Shown: piece after piece, positions 52,668 to 63,000 of the stretch
Layout: each line of letters starts with the position of its first letter
How positions within the stretch are numbered: the first letter of the stretch is position 1
From: JBHELB01 sp041859045
GTDB lineage: Bacteria; Hydrogenedentota; Hydrogenedentia; Hydrogenedentales; SLHB01
Direction: 5' to 3'
Length of the DNA stretch: 64,000 bases
Assembly: GCA_041859045.1 (NCBI GenBank)
Contig: JBHELB010000064.1
Span: 1 to 64,000 of the forward strand
Translations under genes and position numbers: made by a program
The notes under the pieces: generated by a model
Databases searched by the model: none
What the model saw: only the letters and a program-made list of their open reading frames with translations
What the model was told of the DNA's origin: nothing

Positions 52668-54221
52668 ATGCATGAAGATGACCGATTAGAAGAATCCGTC
52701 CCTCCGGCACGCGCCGTCATCTACGCGCGGATGTCAACGGAACACCAACAGTATTCCACGGAGAACCAGTCCGACGTTATCCGGGAATACGCGTCAAAGC
52801 ACAACATGGAAATCGTCCGCACGTATGCCGACGAGGGGAAGAGCGGCTTGCGGCTCGACGGGCGCGACTCCCTGAAACGGCTGATCGAGGACGTCCAAAG
52901 TGGCCACGTGGACTTCGAGGCGATTCTCGTCTATGACGTCAGCCGCTGGGGGCGCTTCCAGGACGCGGACGAAAGCGCCTATTACGAGTACCTCTGCCGG
53001 CGCGCAGGTATCACCGTGATCTACTGCGCCGAGCAATTCGAAAACGACGGCAGCCCCGTGTCCACCATCGTCAAGGGTGTCAAGCGGGCCATGGCCGGGG
53101 AATACAGCCGGGAGCTTTCCTCGAAGGTGTTCAAAGGGCAGTGCAGGCTGATTCAGCTCGGATACCGGCAAGGGGGCCATGCGGGGTTCGGTCTCCGGCG
53201 GATGCTGATTGATCAACAGGGCAACCCCAAGGGCGAGCTTCATTTCGGCGAGATGAAAAGCATTCAAACCGACCGGGTGATACTGGTGCCCGGACCGCCG
53301 GAGGAGTTAGCGGTCGTCGAAAGGATATTCACGGAGTTCGTACACGAACAGAAGCCGGAGAGTGAGATTGCGGATGCGCTCAATGCCCGCGGAATCGAGA
53401 CCGACCTGGGGCGCTTGTGGACCAAGAGCACCGTGAACCAAGTGCTCACCAATGAAAAGTACATCGGGAACAACGTCTACAACCGGGTCAGCTTCAAACT
53501 CAAGAAGAAACGGGTCCGGAACCCCGAGGAGATGTGGATTCGAGCGGATGGCGTCTATGACCCGATTGTCGAGCCCGCGCTGTTCTGGGCGGCGCGCGAG
53601 ATCATCCTGGCGCGCGCGCGCACCTTTTCCAATGACGAACTTATCCAGGGGCTGAAGGGCCTGCTCGAAAAGACGGGCTGGCTGTCATCCGTGATCATCG
53701 ATGAGTGTGATGTACTCCCCTCAAGTTCGGTCTACAGGCACCGGTTCGGAAGCCTTCTCCGTGCTTACCAGCTTGTGGGATATGAACCTGACCGCGATTT
53801 CGAGTACCTGGAAACCAATCGGCGATTGCGGGAAATGTATCCCCGTGTCGTTGAGGACGTCGTTGCCAGAATGGCGGAAACGGGCGGGACAGTCGTTCGG
53901 GACAACGAGACGGACCTGTTCGCGGTGAATGGTGAATTCACGGTCTCGGTGATAATCGCGCGATGCCAGCGTACGCCCGCAGGGGCGTATCGTTGGAGCA
54001 TTCGTCTTGACCGGGTCCTACGCCCGGACATTACCGTCGCGGTAAGGATGGACGAGGTCAACGAATCCGCCATGGACTACTACCTGCTGCCTACCGTGGA
54101 CATGGCCCTGCCCAAGCTCAGGTTGGCCGAGCAAAACGGCATCTACTTCGACGCGTATCGCTTCGATACGCTCGATTATCTTTACGGAATGGCGCGCCGT
54201 GCGCGGGTCGAGGTGGCCTGA
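52668..54221 (+). CDS. large serine recombinase
   Basis: 517 residues from ATG 52668 (AGGAG ten bases upstream; ATG 52647 is also in frame). The N-terminal resolvase domain has the catalytic serine in VIYARMSTEHQ and arginines in the region EYSRELSSKV and YDVSRWGRF. A Recombinase domain follows (FTEFVHEQKPESEIADALNARG, ends FTEF and LNARG; then WTKSTVNQVLTNEKYIGNNVYNR, ends WTKSTVN and YIGNNVYNR). The C-terminus lacks an obvious zinc ribbon. Such enzymes integrate or excise mobile elements at att sites. It overlaps the first ParB-like gene (TGATG), so the three are one operon. Confidence 0.88.
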   Translation: MHEDDRLEESVPPARAVIYARMSTEHQQYSTENQSDVIREYASKHNMEIVRTYADEGKSGLRLDGRDSLKRLIEDVQSGHVDFEAILVYDVSRWGRFQDADESAYYEYLCRRAGITVIYCAEQFENDGSPVSTIVKGVKRAMAGEYSRELSSKVFKGQCRLIQLGYRQGGHAGFGLRRMLIDQQGNPKGELHFGEMKSIQTDRVILVPGPPEELAVVERIFTEFVHEQKPESEIADALNARGIETDLGRLWTKSTVNQVLTNEKYIGNNVYNRVSFKLKKKRVRNPEEMWIRADGVYDPIVEPALFWAAREIILARARTFSNDELIQGLKGLLEKTGWLSSVIIDECDVLPSSSVYRHRFGSLLRAYQLVGYEPDRDFEYLETNRRLREMYPRVVEDVVARMAETGGTVVRDNETDLFAVNGEFTVSVIIARCQRTPAGAYRWSIRLDRVLRPDITVAVRMDEVNESAMDYYLLPTVDMALPKLRLAEQNGIYFDAYRFDTLDYLYGMARRARVEVA

Positions 54222-55102
54222 TGAACAATCACCAAGACATACAGATGATTCCAATCAGCAAGGTGCACATCTTGAATCCCCGGAATCGAGACAAGCGAAA
54301 ATTCGGCGAGATTGTCAGTAACATCTCGCACCTCGGGCTCAAGCGGCCAATCGTCGTGAGTCGGCGGGGGGAGCTTGAGGGTGACGACGAATACGATTTG
54401 GTCTGCGGGCAAGGCCGCCTCGAAGCCTTCCAGAGGCTCGGCCAGATGATGATCCCGGCGATCATCATGGACATCTCGCGCGACGAGAGATTGATCGGCA
54501 GCCTGGTCGAAAACTGCGCTCGACGCACTCCGCGCATGATCGAGATGGTCCGGCAAGTCGGCGCCCTACGCGACAAGGGATACAAGAACGTCGAGATTGC
54601 CAAGAAGATCGACATCGACGAGACGATGGTGAGCGGGGTGATTCTTCTTCTGGACCAGGGGGAAGAACGTCTGTTGCAGTCCGTGGAATGTGACCGCATT
54701 CCCGTGACGGTCGCCATGATGATCGCCACGTCCAGTGATGTGGAGGTCCAGAAGGCGTTGGCTGAAGCCTACGAGAGCAAACAACTCCGTGGCAAGGCCA
54801 TCCTGCGTGCCCGGCAGATAGTGGAGCAGCGGCGGACCTATGGCAAATCCTTCCACGGGACGAAGAAGGAAACCCCAAAGCCCATCTCCTCGGATGCCAT
54901 TGTCCGAGCCTACAACAATGAAACCAAGCGCCAGAAGGTGACAATCAAGAAGGCGGAACTCTGCGACACCCGTCTGCTCTTCATCGTCAACGCCCTGAAG
55001 TCGCTGTTCGAGGATGAGAATTTCGTGAACCTTCTGCGCGCGGAAGGTCTGGACACTCTGCCGGCGTATTTGTCCGAGCAGATGGGGAGGCAATCGCATT
55101 GA
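54221..55102 (+). CDS. ParB/RepB-like partition protein, first of pair
   Basis: 293 residues. The ParB N-terminal nuclease-like domain is seen in VSKVHILNPRNRDKRKF-type (here ISKVHILNPRNRDKRKF), GLKRPIVVSRRGE and VCGQGRLEAFQRLG. A helix-turn-helix follows (DKGYKNVEIAKKIDIDETMVSGV, ends DKGYKNVEIA and DETMVSG). It resembles chromosomal/plasmid RepB partition proteins, but there is no ParA nearby, so classical partitioning is unlikely. Overlaps the recombinase by one base and the next ParB-like gene by four. Confidence 0.82.
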   Translation: MNNHQDIQMIPISKVHILNPRNRDKRKFGEIVSNISHLGLKRPIVVSRRGELEGDDEYDLVCGQGRLEAFQRLGQMMIPAIIMDISRDERLIGSLVENCARRTPRMIEMVRQVGALRDKGYKNVEIAKKIDIDETMVSGVILLLDQGEERLLQSVECDRIPVTVAMMIATSSDVEVQKALAEAYESKQLRGKAILRARQIVEQRRTYGKSFHGTKKETPKPISSDAIVRAYNNETKRQKVTIKKAELCDTRLLFIVNALKSLFEDENFVNLLRAEGLDTLPAYLSEQMGRQSH

Positions 55103-55995
55103 GCGCCGAGAAAGTCCGTCTTGGCTTCGAACTGGAGGGCGTGACGCTCCCGCTGGAGCATATCCTGCCGTCCAAGCAGGTCAATCCTGCAATTCGCAAG
55201 AGCCGCAAGTACGCAACCATTCTGGCGTCGATCCAGGAGGTGGGATTGATCGAACCGCCCATCGTTTACCGCTCCAAGAAGGTGGCGCGGGCGCCCGAGA
55301 GCTATATCCTTGTCGACGGACACATCAGACTTGACGTTCTCAAGGCATTGGGCCACACGGAGGTGTTCTGCCTGATTTCCACCGATGACGAGGCGTTCAC
55401 CTATAACCACAAGGTCAACCGTCTGCCGCCCATCCAAGAGCATTTCATGATCATGAGGGCCATCGACAGCGGGGTCGCAGAGGACCGGATCGCGAAGGCG
55501 CTGAATGTGGACTTGGCGCGCATACGGAAGCAACGTACGCTCTTGGACGGAATCTGCGGCGAGGCGGTCGACCTGCTGCGAGACAAACCTGTGACGCCGA
55601 ATGGGTTACGGTCGTTGAGGAAGGTCAAGCCTATCCGGCAGATAGAAATCGCGGAACTGGTGAACGCTGTCGGCAATTACACGACGCCGTACATCAAGGC
55701 ACTCGTCGCCGCCAGCCCCAAGGACCAATGTGTTCCCGGTAGCGACGGCAAGCCCTCCTTTGGCGTGAGGCCGGAGGACCTAGCCAAGATGGAAAAGGAG
55801 ATGGCCGCCCTTGAGCGGGACTTCCGGCTCATCGAACAGAGCTACGGCACAAACGTGCTGAATCTGGTACTTGCCCGTGGGTACCTTTCCAAGCTGCTGT
55901 CCAACAACAGGGTCCTGCGCTACCTGTCCGGTCACTACGGGGACATTGCGGCGGAGTTTCAGAAGGTGGTAGATTCCGCGTCATTGGAGACGTGA
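55099..55995 (+). CDS. ParB/RepB-like partition protein with RepB-type C-terminus, second of pair
   Basis: 298 residues from TTG 55099, with GGAGG nine bases upstream. ParB motifs: QEVGLIEPPIVYR and LVDGHIRLDVLKALGHTEV (ends LVDGHIRLD and GHTEV), then a helix-turn-helix near AEDRIAKALNVDLARIRKQR (ends AEDRIAKAL and RIRKQR). The C-terminal helical region matches plasmid RepB C-terminal domains. It is probably a partner of the first ParB-like protein in a recombinase-linked module. No ParA ATPase lies nearby. Confidence 0.82.
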   Translation: MSAEKVRLGFELEGVTLPLEHILPSKQVNPAIRKSRKYATILASIQEVGLIEPPIVYRSKKVARAPESYILVDGHIRLDVLKALGHTEVFCLISTDDEAFTYNHKVNRLPPIQEHFMIMRAIDSGVAEDRIAKALNVDLARIRKQRTLLDGICGEAVDLLRDKPVTPNGLRSLRKVKPIRQIEIAELVNAVGNYTTPYIKALVAASPKDQCVPGSDGKPSFGVRPEDLAKMEKEMAALERDFRLIEQSYGTNVLNLVLARGYLSKLLSNNRVLRYLSGHYGDIAAEFQKVVDSASLET

Positions 55996-56393
55996 CGAAC
56001 AACGGACCTGTTGATTGGGGAACCACTCTCAAACGCATCCCTACTGGTTCACCATGAGACTACCTGGATTCGTCTTGCATGCAAGGACATGACCAAAGGT
56101 ATCGGGAGCGATTACCAAGCACCTTGTGCAGTACCTTATCGACGCCACATTCTCGCACGTGCCAGGCATAGACGATGCGCTTGTAGAAGACCTCCGCTGT
56201 TCGTGCTTTCTGGCACGGATCTTCGCCCAAGATGGTCTATGGATTACCATCACTGGTCAAGAATATGTAGTAGGATATACCTGGCGCAGGCGATCTCCCG
56301 TGTCGAACGTTCGAAGAAGACCGGTAATCGGGCGCTATGATCTCCGATTCGGCGGCTGAACATCGGTTGTTGAATAGACTTGACGCAAAGTCA
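55996..56393. other. intergenic region at the junction of recombinase module and metal cluster
   Basis: About 400 bases without a convincing gene. A 77-codon frame at 56126-56359 (start MQYLIDATFSHV) has neither a ribosome-binding site nor known features. The region probably contains the right border of the recombinase element; no direct repeat or att core was found by eye. Confidence 0.45.
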
Positions 56394-56774
56394 CTACACT
56401 GATGCGTCGATGATTCTGATTAGCGCGTCCTCGACTTCGCGGGCGACTCCCTGAAGTGACGGCGAGTTGAACAAGGCAATAAGTTCCGTTGGTTTGATCG
56501 TGCTGACCTTTACCTTCCCATGTTCTTCATAAACGCAGATACGGCATGGCAAGGCATTGGCTATGGACATGTTCGTCTCCAGCACGGTTTTAGCTTTGAC
56601 CGGATTGCAGACCTCAAAAATCCGACATGCCGCATCGAAACTCACACCTTTGGCGGCCATTTTTTCCTTCAGGTCATGAACACCAAGCACGCCAAAGCTG
56701 TTGGCTTGCGCAGCGGCCTCAAGCCGCTTGCATACATCGTTGATATTCTTTTCACTGTCCTTCACGTATAGCAT
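56394..56774 (-). CDS. DUF302 domain protein
   Basis: 126 residues. The DUF302 fold is seen in ICKRLEAAAQANSFGVLGVHDLKEKMAAKG (ends VCKRLEAAA and GVHDLKEKM), EVCNPVKAKTVLE and ALPCRICVYEEHGKVKVS (ends ALPCRICVY and GKVKVS). Two cysteines (NP-adjacent and LPCRI) are conserved in many members. No signal peptide. DUF302 genes often accompany metal-resistance and sulfur genes; here it is the last gene of the minus-strand metal cluster. Function is not known. Confidence 0.85.
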   Translation of the reverse strand: MLYVKDSEKNINDVCKRLEAAAQANSFGVLGVHDLKEKMAAKGVSFDAACRIFEVCNPVKAKTVLETNMSIANALPCRICVYEEHGKVKVSTIKPTELIALFNSPSLQGVAREVEDALIRIIDASV

Positions 56775-56831
56775 ACGGGTTCCTTTCCGGCCATTATCAC
56801 GGTAGTTGACGGTAATCTTGTTACTGTCGGT

Positions 56832-57461
56832 CTATTTCCCTAAGAGCTTCAGGTGCGGCAGAACCGAGTTTGTCCAGTTATCTGAATTAATATTTACTTT
56901 GTTATCGCCACACTGTGAAGTTGGGCGGCAGACAGAATTCTCTTGAACCGATCTCCCGACTGGGCAGCAAGCAACACCGGATTCGCCAGTAAGCAACTGG
57001 GCACCCGCGAGGAGCCCTGCTTTGATGATAAGTTCGGCGGGGATAGCTTCATACGCCTTGCCATCTACCATTACAGTTCTGCATTCGGAGCCTCCGCAAG
57101 CGGAACCACACACGCTCTGGCTGCTTGTAGCCGAAAGCCATTTTTCGAGCGGCTCTCCACCAATCCAAATACGGTTCGACTCAAGCGGCCCCTTGGCGAA
57201 TTCGGCACGACTGAGGGCCTCTTTCTCAAGATCGACGTTTATTCCCAACGCCCCAAGCGAACGCTTGAGCTTGCCGACAGCGTTCGCAACCGCTGTTTCG
57301 GTCAGGCCACAGCGGCCACAGGTTTGCCCGCTTTCATCCACGAGGCGTTGCCAGCGAACCGTTAGGCTTTTCACCGGCATCCCGCTCGTGTCGTGCTTCG
57401 GGTCTGTCGCGCAACCGGCCAATAGCCCGAGGCAAACGATCAATCCGATGTACTGTTTCAT
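56832..57461 (-). CDS. Cys-rich DUF2703 lipoprotein
   Basis: 209 residues from ATG 57461, chosen for GGGAGGACAG immediately upstream and a lipobox LLAGC (Cys17) directly after a signal helix. The mature protein has CGRCGLTE near residue 49, CGSACGGSEC near 120, and further cysteines in ACCPVGRS and VCRPTSQCG. DUF2703 proteins are small Cys-motif proteins found next to heavy-metal pumps, and metal binding at the membrane is a reasonable inference. It begins 29 bases after the P-type ATPase stop. Confidence 0.8.
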   Translation of the reverse strand: MKQYIGLIVCLGLLAGCATDPKHDTSGMPVKSLTVRWQRLVDESGQTCGRCGLTETAVANAVGKLKRSLGALGINVDLEKEALSRAEFAKGPLESNRIWIGGEPLEKWLSATSSQSVCGSACGGSECRTVMVDGKAYEAIPAELIIKAGLLAGAQLLTGESGVACCPVGRSVQENSVCRPTSQCGDNKVNINSDNWTNSVLPHLKLLGK

Positions 57462-57489
57462 CTGTCCTCCCATCGTGTCTTCATCTTTC

Positions 57490-59685
57490 TCATTTCGTTG
57501 TCTCGTCTCGGCAGGTGCTTCCACCGTTAAGTAACCGCAACCCGTTAAAGATGACCAGGAGCGACGCTCCCATGTCCGCGGCGATAGCCATCCACAGGGT
57601 TGCGATTCCGCCCAGCGCGAGCAAGATGAAGAGTAGTTTCAGGCCGAGTGCGAAAACGATGTTCTGTTGAATGACGGCAAGCGTGCGGCGAGAATGCCGG
57701 ATTAACCAAGGGACCTTGCTCAAGTCGTCGGACATGAGTGCGATATCCGCTGTTTCGATGGCGGCGTCCGTACCGGCTGCGCCCATAGCAATTGCCAAGC
57801 TGGCCGCAGCCATGGCCGGGGCATCATTTACTCCATCGCCAACCATGGCAACATGGTCGTACTGACGTGTCAAGGACTCGACAGCGCTCACCTTGTCTTC
57901 AGGCAGCAATTCGGATCGAAACTCATCTACGCCACAAGCATTGGCCACAGCCCGTGCCGTGCCCTCGTTGTCCCCGGTCAGCATGATGGTCCGCTCGATG
58001 CCTGCGGCCTTCAACTCCCGCAAGGCCACGACGCTCTCCGGCCTCAACGCGTCGCCGACGCTAAGCATGCCGCAGACGTGACGGTCGTTCCCGACAATCA
58101 CGACCGAATGTCCTGCGTCCTCCAGGGCCAACGCCTTCTCATGCATATCGGGGGATTCCGCCCCTTTCTCATGAAGCATCCGGTGACTGCCGAGCCAGAA
58201 CAGTCGGCCTTCGATATAGCCTTCGGCACCTTTCCCTTTAATCGATTGGAACCTATCGACAGGAAGTACCTTCAAGTCCCGTTCCATTCCCTTGCGCACA
58301 ATTGCCCGCGCCAAGGGATGGTCGCTCAATGTTTCCAGCGATGCCGCACGCTGGAGCAGTTCGTCCTCGGAATGACCGTTCAGCGGAATTACCCGCTGGA
58401 CTTCGGGCTGGCCCCGCGTCAAGGTCCCTGTCTTGTCAAAGGCAATCACTCGCAGCCGCGCAGGGGCCTCCAGGTACATTCCGCCCTTGATCAGGACACC
58501 CGCACGCGCCGCAGCGCTGAGTCCGGCGACAATGCTGACGGGCGTGGAGATGACAAGCGCACAGGGACACGCGATGACCAGGATGACGAGGGCTTCGTAG
58601 ATCCATTTTGCCCATGCGCCTCCGAACAGCAGCGGGGGTACGAGCGCGATGGTTATCGCCAAGATCATCATGGCGGGCGTGTAGTACCGCGCAAACTTCT
58701 CGACCCACTGTTCCGAGGACGCACGCCGGGACTGGGCCTCTTCGACCATGCGGATGATGCGGGCAAGGGTTGTGTCCGTTGCCGCTTTTGTCGTCTTGAA
58801 TTCGATGGCTCCATCCTCGTTGATGGTCCCCGCGAAGACTTCCTGCCCCACGGCCTTGGAGACGGGCATCGATTCCCCCGTGATGGGGGCCTGATTGATG
58901 GAGGTGGACCCTTTGGTAACCACCCCGTCAAGCGGGACCCGTTCACCGGGCCGGACCACGACTGTCGCGCCCAGCGGCACATCCTCCACGGGCTTCTCTT
59001 CGATGTCCCCATCCGTGGGGCAGATGATCCGTGCGCGCGGGGGCGAGAGGTCCAACAGTGCACTGATGGCACGCCGCGCCCGTTCCACGCTCCACGATTC
59101 CAACAGGAGCGCGATGGCAAACAGGAACGTCACCGTGGCGGCCTCGAACCATTCGCCAATCGCCATGGCTCCTAAAGCGGCCACTGTCATTAGAAGGTTC
59201 ATGTCCGGCCGTATACGGCGCGCAGAAACAAGCGCCTTGGGGAAGATGAACCACCCGCCCATGATGGCCGCTGCGAGGTAGAATGCGATGGACACCACAG
59301 GGAAACGATGCTCCCCGCCTTCACCGGCAACGAAAGCGTCGGCCAACCCATGCGTTGCTGCATGAATCAGGAACCCAACGGCGCAGGCGCTGCCGCTCGC
59401 CACGACCGTGACCATTCTGCCCCGGCGTTCCCAGAAGCCTGCCGCGCCCGACTGCTTGGACACCTGCTGCCCCCAGGGAATCGCCTGCATTCCGGTTCGT
59501 GCGACCGCCTGGACGATCTCGCCTTCCTGAATGCCTTCCTCCGGGAGGTCGACGGTCATCTTGGCGTTCATCAAGTCGAACGTGACCTTGCCGTCCGAGC
59601 CTAGCAGGGGACACACCTCACACTTGAGCGCGGCGACCTCTTCGGCGCAGTCCATCCCTCGTATCCTGAAGGACCGTTGTTTCAT
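57490..59685 (-). CDS. cadA: P1B-type heavy-metal ATPase (Zn/Cd/Pb exporter, CadA/ZntA-like)
   Basis: 731 residues. A short N-terminal heavy-metal domain carries the variant motif GMDCAEE (the second Cys of GMDCxxC replaced), with extra cysteines in KCEVCPL. The membrane metal site is CPC in ACPCALV. The catalytic aspartate is D417 in DKTGTLTRG, the actuator loop TGES, and the hinge GDGVNDAPA. CPC plus the C-terminal KLLFILLALGG helix fits Zn/Cd/Pb exporters. It sits between the lipoprotein and a small membrane protein, with an RND divalent-metal pump beyond. Confidence 0.92.
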   Translation of the reverse strand: MKQRSFRIRGMDCAEEVAALKCEVCPLLGSDGKVTFDLMNAKMTVDLPEEGIQEGEIVQAVARTGMQAIPWGQQVSKQSGAAGFWERRGRMVTVVASGSACAVGFLIHAATHGLADAFVAGEGGEHRFPVVSIAFYLAAAIMGGWFIFPKALVSARRIRPDMNLLMTVAALGAMAIGEWFEAATVTFLFAIALLLESWSVERARRAISALLDLSPPRARIICPTDGDIEEKPVEDVPLGATVVVRPGERVPLDGVVTKGSTSINQAPITGESMPVSKAVGQEVFAGTINEDGAIEFKTTKAATDTTLARIIRMVEEAQSRRASSEQWVEKFARYYTPAMMILAITIALVPPLLFGGAWAKWIYEALVILVIACPCALVISTPVSIVAGLSAAARAGVLIKGGMYLEAPARLRVIAFDKTGTLTRGQPEVQRVIPLNGHSEDELLQRAASLETLSDHPLARAIVRKGMERDLKVLPVDRFQSIKGKGAEGYIEGRLFWLGSHRMLHEKGAESPDMHEKALALEDAGHSVVIVGNDRHVCGMLSVGDALRPESVVALRELKAAGIERTIMLTGDNEGTARAVANACGVDEFRSELLPEDKVSAVESLTRQYDHVAMVGDGVNDAPAMAAASLAIAMGAAGTDAAIETADIALMSDDLSKVPWLIRHSRRTLAVIQQNIVFALGLKLLFILLALGGIATLWMAIAADMGASLLVIFNGLRLLNGGSTCRDETTK

Positions 59686-59738
59686 GATGCTTTCCTTTCA
59701 ACGAGCATTATACAGATGCTGTTTCCTCTTCGTGGTAT

Positions 59739-59990
59739 TTACCGATGCCTCCATTCGTAGACCGACCAGACGGTCAATCCCAAGCAGCCCAGCCAAAGCA
59801 CAATCAAGAAGATCGGGATGTGCACGTAACCTGCCGTGGCAATCCTATACCGTGTCCATATCGCACCAAGACCCAGCGAGACCGCCGTGATTCCACCGCA
59901 CCACAACGCCATTTGTCGGGCACTGCGACGGCGCTCTTGCGACTTGCTCGACCGGGCTTTGGTTCTTGTCTTCGGAGTTGAGTCTTGCAT
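59739..59990 (-). CDS. small membrane protein between RND pump and P-type ATPase
   Basis: 83 residues: a very basic N-terminus (KTRTKARSSKSQERRRSAR, ends KTRTKARSS and RRRSAR) followed by two hydrophobic helices (MALWCGGITAVSLGLGA and IPIFLIVLWLGCLGLTVW). I do not recognise the family. It lies 27 bases after the RND pump stop in the same direction, so it is co-transcribed with the metal genes and may assist a pump. Confidence 0.65.
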   Translation of the reverse strand: MQDSTPKTRTKARSSKSQERRRSARQMALWCGGITAVSLGLGAIWTRYRIATAGYVHIPIFLIVLWLGCLGLTVWSVYEWRHR

Positions 59991-60017
59991 AGCGTCACCT
60001 ATGTCTGCGGTCGCATG

Positions 60018-63000
60018 TCAATCGGTTATTACGTCTGGATGTTCCAGGTGTTCCTCGTCCTTATCGGTCCATTGTTCATCCTTGCGGTGCCACATGCGGT
60101 AGAGCGCCGGTAACACGATGAGGGTGAGTAATGTCGAAGAGACGATGCCTCCGATGACAACCGTAGCCAGCGGCTTCTGGACCTCGGCGCCTGTCCCGAC
60201 GGACATGGCCATGGGCACGAAGCCAAGCGAGGCCACGAGAGCTGTCATCATGACAGGCCTCAGGCGCGTAAGCGATCCCTGCATGATCGCTTCCTCCAAT
60301 CCCACGCCCTTCCTGCGAAGATGGTTGATGTACGTCACCATGACCAGGCCGTTGAGCACGGCCACGCCGGAGAGCGCTATGAAACCCACCGCAGCCGAGA
60401 TGGAAAACGGAATGCCCCGCAGCCACAAGGAGGCGATACCGCCGGTCAAGGCCAGCGGCACGCCGCTGAAAACCAGTATGGCGTATTTCGCCGAGTTAAA
60501 CGTCGTAAACAAGAACAGGAAGATCATGAGGAAGCAGAAGGGCACGACGATCATCAGCCGCTCACGTGCCGCCAGCAGGTTCTCATATTGTCCGCCCCAG
60601 ACGAGCCAGGTGCCGGGCGTCAGCTTGACCTCCGCATCGATGCGCTTGCGCACCTCCGCCACGAAGGATCCCAGGTCGCGTTCCCGCACATTGGCCTGCA
60701 CCACGAGGCGGCGCTTGCCGTCTTCCCGGTTGATCTGGCCCAGTCCCTCCGTAAGCGACAGCGTGGCGATGGAGCCGAGCGAAATCGTCCCACGCAGTGT
60801 GGTGCCTGCGGAGTCACGGCCCATTCCCTGCGGCTCAGCGGGTGTTTCCTCTGAGCGCGGCAGTGGAATCGGTAGTTGTTCCAGCGCATTGAGATTGGAG
60901 CGAAGCTCTTCCGGCAACCGCACGACGATATCGAACCGGCGGTCGCCCTCGAACACCAGCCCCGCTTCGCGTCCGCCGACCGCTGTGGCGACGATGTCCT
61001 GCACGTCGGCCACATTCAGCCCATGCCGGGCCATCGCCCTCCGGTCGATGTCGATGCTGAGCGAGGGGAAGCCCTCGGTCTGCCCGGCCTTCACGTCGGC
61101 GGCGCCGGGAACGCTTTGTACGATCTGGATAACTTGTTGCACGATGGGGGCGATCTTCTCAAAATCGTCGCCGAACACTTTGATGGCCAGATCGCCGCGC
61201 ACGCCGGCCACGAGTTCATTAATACGCAGCTCAATGGGTTGGCTGTATTCAAACAAATTTCCAGGAAGGCCCGCGACCGTCTCACGGATCTTGTCTACGA
61301 GATCGGCCTTGGACATGTCCGGATCAGGCCACTGTTCACGCGGCTTGAGAATCACGTATCCGTCGGAGATGTTAGGCGGCATGGGATCAAAGGCCACCTC
61401 CGCGGTGCCGGTCTTGGAATACATCAAAACGACTTCAGGCAAGGCGGAAACCGCTTTCTCCACATTGAACTGCATCGCCTGTGACTGGGTGAGAGACGTG
61501 CTAGGGATACGCAGCGACTGAACGGTCATGTTGCCCTCATCGAGCTTGGGCACAAACTCCTGGCCCAACCGTGTGAAGAGGATCAGCGACCCGGCAAAAA
61601 TGAGGACAGACGCCGGAACAACGATCCAACGCAGCTTGAGCGTCAAACGTAGCGCGGGGGCGTACAGCCACTTGAGTCCCGACACGATCCAGCTTTCTTT
61701 CTCCTTGACTTGGCCGGTGATGAAAATGGCAACCATGGCCGGCACAAAGGTCAGCGAGAGGACAAACGCGCCCACCAATGCGCAGATGACCGTCAGCGCC
61801 ATCGGGTGGAACATCTTGCCCTCGACGCCGGTGAGTGCCAGGATCGGCAAGTACACCGTAATGATGATCGCCTGGCCTGCCACGGACGGCTGAATCATTT
61901 GCTTGGTGGCGGTGAAGACCTCATGCAGCCGCTCCTTGCGGGTCAACGTACGCCCGAGATCGCGCTGCTTTTCCGCCATCATGCGAAGGCAATTCTCGAC
62001 AATGATCACGGCGCCATCGACGATCAGGCCGAAGTCTATGGCGCCCAGGCTCATCAGGTTGCCGCTAATCCCCATGCGTGTCATGCCGAAAGCGGTCATA
62101 AGCATGGCCAGAGGAATGGCCATCGCCGTGATGAGGGCCGCGCGTATATTTCCGAGGAGCGCCAATAGAACGACAATGACCAGGATGGCCCCCATGGCCA
62201 GACTGTGTCCAACCGTATTGATGGTCTTATCGACCAGTTCCGTGCGCACCAACACCGGGCGCAACCGGATGTCCGGCGGCAGACTCGATTGGATGCCATT
62301 GACTTTCTCGGTCACACTGGTCGCGACCGTTCGGCTATTCCCACCGAGCAGCATCAGCACGGTTCCCACCACGACCTCCCGTCCGTTCTGACTGGCCGCG
62401 CCGGTGCGCAGTTCCTTCCCCACGCCTACGGAAGCCACATCCCGCACGTAATACGGCGTGCCGTCCTTCGATCCCAATACGATGGACCCGATATCGTCGG
62501 ATGTGCGTACGCGTCCGTCGGCGCGCACGTTGAGGGCTTCGCCCTGGTGCTCGATGAAACCCGCGCCGGTACTGGCGTTGTTCCGTTCCAAGGCTTCGAC
62601 CAGATCGCCCATGGTCAGCCCATAGGAGACAAGCTTCATCGGGTCGGGTTGCACAAGATACTGCTTCTCATAACCGCCGATCGTATCCACACCAGCCACG
62701 TCCTTGACGGTGCGGAGTTGCGGTTTAACCAACCAGTCCTGCAGCGTGCGCAGATAGGCCGCGAGTTCAACCTCCGTCTGGAGGCGTTCGCCTTCGGGCG
62801 TCAGATAGGAACCGTCGCTCTGCCAGCCCGATGGGCCGTCCGTGGCGGCGGCATCCTTTCCGCCGGGGTGTTCATATTCGATGACATACACGTAGACTTC
62901 CCCGAGGCCTGTGGTAATGGGTCCCATGCGTGGTTCGGCGCCGGAGGGCAGGCTCTCCCGCGCTTCGGCCAGACGCTCCATCACTTGCTGACGGGCAAAG

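Noticed and set aside
56126..56359. 77-codon frame between the ParB-like gene and DUF302
   Set aside because: No ribosome-binding site, no family pattern and no partner; left as intergenic.
57853..59175. 440-codon plus-strand frame opposite the P-type ATPase
   Set aside because: Antisense frame with Gly/Arg/His-rich low-information sequence; the minus strand has all P-type ATPase motifs.
60118..61521. 467-codon plus-strand frame opposite the CzcA-like gene
   Set aside because: Serine/arginine-rich antisense reading without motifs; typical of shadows in GC-rich DNA.
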